Of a stretch of 42,619 nucleotides of DNA, positions 41,329 through 42,619 are shown in pieces. The notes beneath the pieces are model-generated. The model had not been told where the DNA came from, ran no database searches, and was given only the letters and a program-made list of their open reading frames with translations. The stretch is from CACIIZ01 sp045565285. GTDB lineage: Bacteria > Pseudomonadota > Alphaproteobacteria > Rhodobacterales > Rhodobacteraceae. Within the stretch, counting starts at the first letter, position 1. Each line of letters opens with the position of its first letter. Where the stretch lies: positions 1 through 42,619 of the forward strand of contig JBJLFR010000001.1 of assembly GCA_045565285.1 (NCBI GenBank). The letters are read 5' to 3'. The translations under genes and the position numbers were made by a program.

Positions 41329-42619
41329 TTATGAAACTGATATGACACCACCCATACCAGCTGCATGATGTTCCAACATATGACAATGAAATAGCCACAG
41401 TCCTGGATTGTCAGCAACAAAGACTAGGTCTTTTTTCTCGCCTGGCTGCATTAGGTATGTATCCCGTAATAGAGCTATTTCTTCTTGCCCAAACTCTCTA
41501 GACTCTACCCAAAAAATGCTGGCCATGAAGATGCATAGCATGTGGCCCCACGCTGTATCGTTCCAAACACGAAGAGATACAATATCACCTAGATTGACAT
41601 CCGCGAGATTGACATCATAACCACCGACCTGACCATTGAACGCCCATAATTTAGATTCATTCATAGCCAAATCTCTTAGGCCACGTTCCTCTCCTTCAAA
41701 CACTGCACTCACAAGATTACCCATTGCCCCACCTTGCATGTGAATATCTACTAATCTTGCGTTAATATTTTTGACCTGATTGTAATATGGCGATTTATTG
41801 TAAATTATACGCTTTTGTGAATTATGCATCTTGGTTGGGATAAAAACAGCAGCCTCAAATCGTGTTTTTGTGCTTATTTCAAATAACCTACTGAGCTGTG
41901 CTCCATCTTCAACAACAATATCAACCCGTTGAGCTGGTGAGATTTTAACTTGCTCAACTTCAAATGGCTTACAGGGCGAGCCATCCACACTAACCACCTT
42001 GATCGGTAATCCATCATTGAGAGCAAACGACAAAATGCGAGCGTTCGCTGCATTTAGTAAGCGTAGTCTTACTTGCCCCATGGCAGCTGTTTCTATAGTC
42101 GGTCTATATGACCCATTTATTGTGAGGGCATTACCTAAACGTCCTCCATGTGACCAATGACCAAGACTTCCAAGGCTGCTAGAAATCTATTTGAGAATTA
42201 TCATCAAGCAACCAATCATCAGCTACAATGAGATGATCTCTATCATCCTCAAACGTCTCATGTTCATCTAAAACAATGAGCGCCCCATATAGCCCTCTTG
42301 CAACTTGCTCCCAAGATTTATTGTGAGCATGATACCAGAAAGTACCAGCATCATTGACCGGAAACCGATAAGTGAACTTGTCGTCTGGCTCAACAGCAGC
42401 TTGAGTTAAATCTGGAACGCCATCCATCTCATTGATATTGCGAATGCCATGCCAGTGAATAGTAGTTGGTTGGTCTAATTTATTGATAAACTCAACTTCA
42501 AGGACTTCGCCTTTTTTTGCCTTTAATAATGGGCCTGGCGTTGTGTTGTTATATAACCACAAATTAGTTTGGTTTCTGTCTTGAGCAAATGATGCTGAAC
42601 CTATTTTTGCAGTTAGTTG
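41329..42619 (-). pseudogene. Multicopper oxidase, frameshifted, 5' end cut by window
   Basis: Two in-frame blocks make one periplasmic cupredoxin-type oxidase (CueO/bilirubin-oxidase-like). The N-terminal part (42619 to about 42182) has the copper motifs TIHWHGIRN and FWYHAHNKSWEQ; the C-terminal part has LWLFHCHMLEHHAAGMGG. A +1 shift in the run at 42183-42185 separates them: DNSQID continues in another frame as SSLGSLGHWSHGG and on to RLRLLNAANARI. A second disturbance hides the MHLHG copper motif: between the CCCC at 41546-41549 and the A6 run at 41511-41516 (plus-strand bases) a shifted frame reads PHAMHLHGQHF. GC content is clearly higher than in the photosynthesis cluster, suggesting transfer or a chimeric join. 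Confidence 0.8.

Noticed and set aside
1..42619. CRISPR array, insertion sequence, prophage, tRNA or rRNA genes
   Set aside because: I saw no regularly spaced repeats, transposase or integrase frames, and no tRNA- or rRNA-like sequence. A tRNAscan or Infernal run would be decisive.

Overview
The window carries most of a photosynthesis gene cluster (PGC) of the purple-bacterial (type II reaction centre) kind, from an AT-rich alphaproteobacterium. The evidence is the pufQBALM genes for reaction centre and LH1, bacteriochlorophyll a genes (bchN, F, G, P, I, D, O, C, X, Y, Z), the spheroidene-type carotenoid set (crtA, B, C, D, E, F, I), and the regulators AerR and PpsR. Gene order resembles Rhodobacter, with pufQ between bchZ and pufB and dxs at the end of the puf run. 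The base composition looks more like an uncultured marine, streamlined lineage than a known Rhodobacter. No rRNA or tRNA is present, so I do not name a taxon.

Layout. 1-1592 (-): bchF-bchN, with bchN cut by the window edge. 2018-8158 (+): aerR-ppsR-bchG-pucC-like-bchP-idi. 8182-20725 (-), in transcription order: crtE-crtF-bchC-bchX-bchY-bchZ-pufQ-pufB-pufA-pufL-pufM-puhA-dxs. 20833-23233 (+): crtD (two frameshifts) and crtC. 23238-26374 (-): crtI-crtB-tspO. 26478-32553 (+): crtA-bchI-bchD-bchO followed by a c-type cytochrome and a flavocytochrome c sulfide dehydrogenase flavoprotein, closed by a strong terminator. 32613-40073: ordinary chromosomal genes (EamA permease, enoyl-CoA hydratase, DksA-like zinc finger, two MFS carriers, 3-oxoacid CoA-transferase, TrkH). 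40425-42619: a decayed or chimeric end with a truncated nucleotidyltransferase, a dsbB remnant and a frameshifted multicopper oxidase of visibly higher GC.

How it works together. IDI, DXS and CrtE supply isoprenoids. CrtB/I/C/D/F/A make spheroidene/spheroidenone. BchI/D (Mg chelatase), BchN, BchF, BchXYZ, BchC, BchG and BchP make bacteriochlorophyll a. PufBA, PufLM and PuhA assemble the RC-LH1 complex. Seven exact TGT-N12-ACA palindromes, the PpsR/CrtJ operator, lie in four PGC intergenic regions, so the encoded PpsR and its cobalamin-binding partner AerR probably control the cluster.

Most interesting points: (i) puhA is joined to pufM, giving one operon for all three reaction-centre subunits; (ii) a sulfide dehydrogenase pair is appended to the crtA-bchIDO operon, suggesting PpsR-controlled sulfide oxidation coupled to phototrophy; (iii) the tandem operator at bchC has an 8-bp gap; (iv) structured RNA elements lie in the puf transcript; (v) crtD is frameshifted twice by single extra bases.
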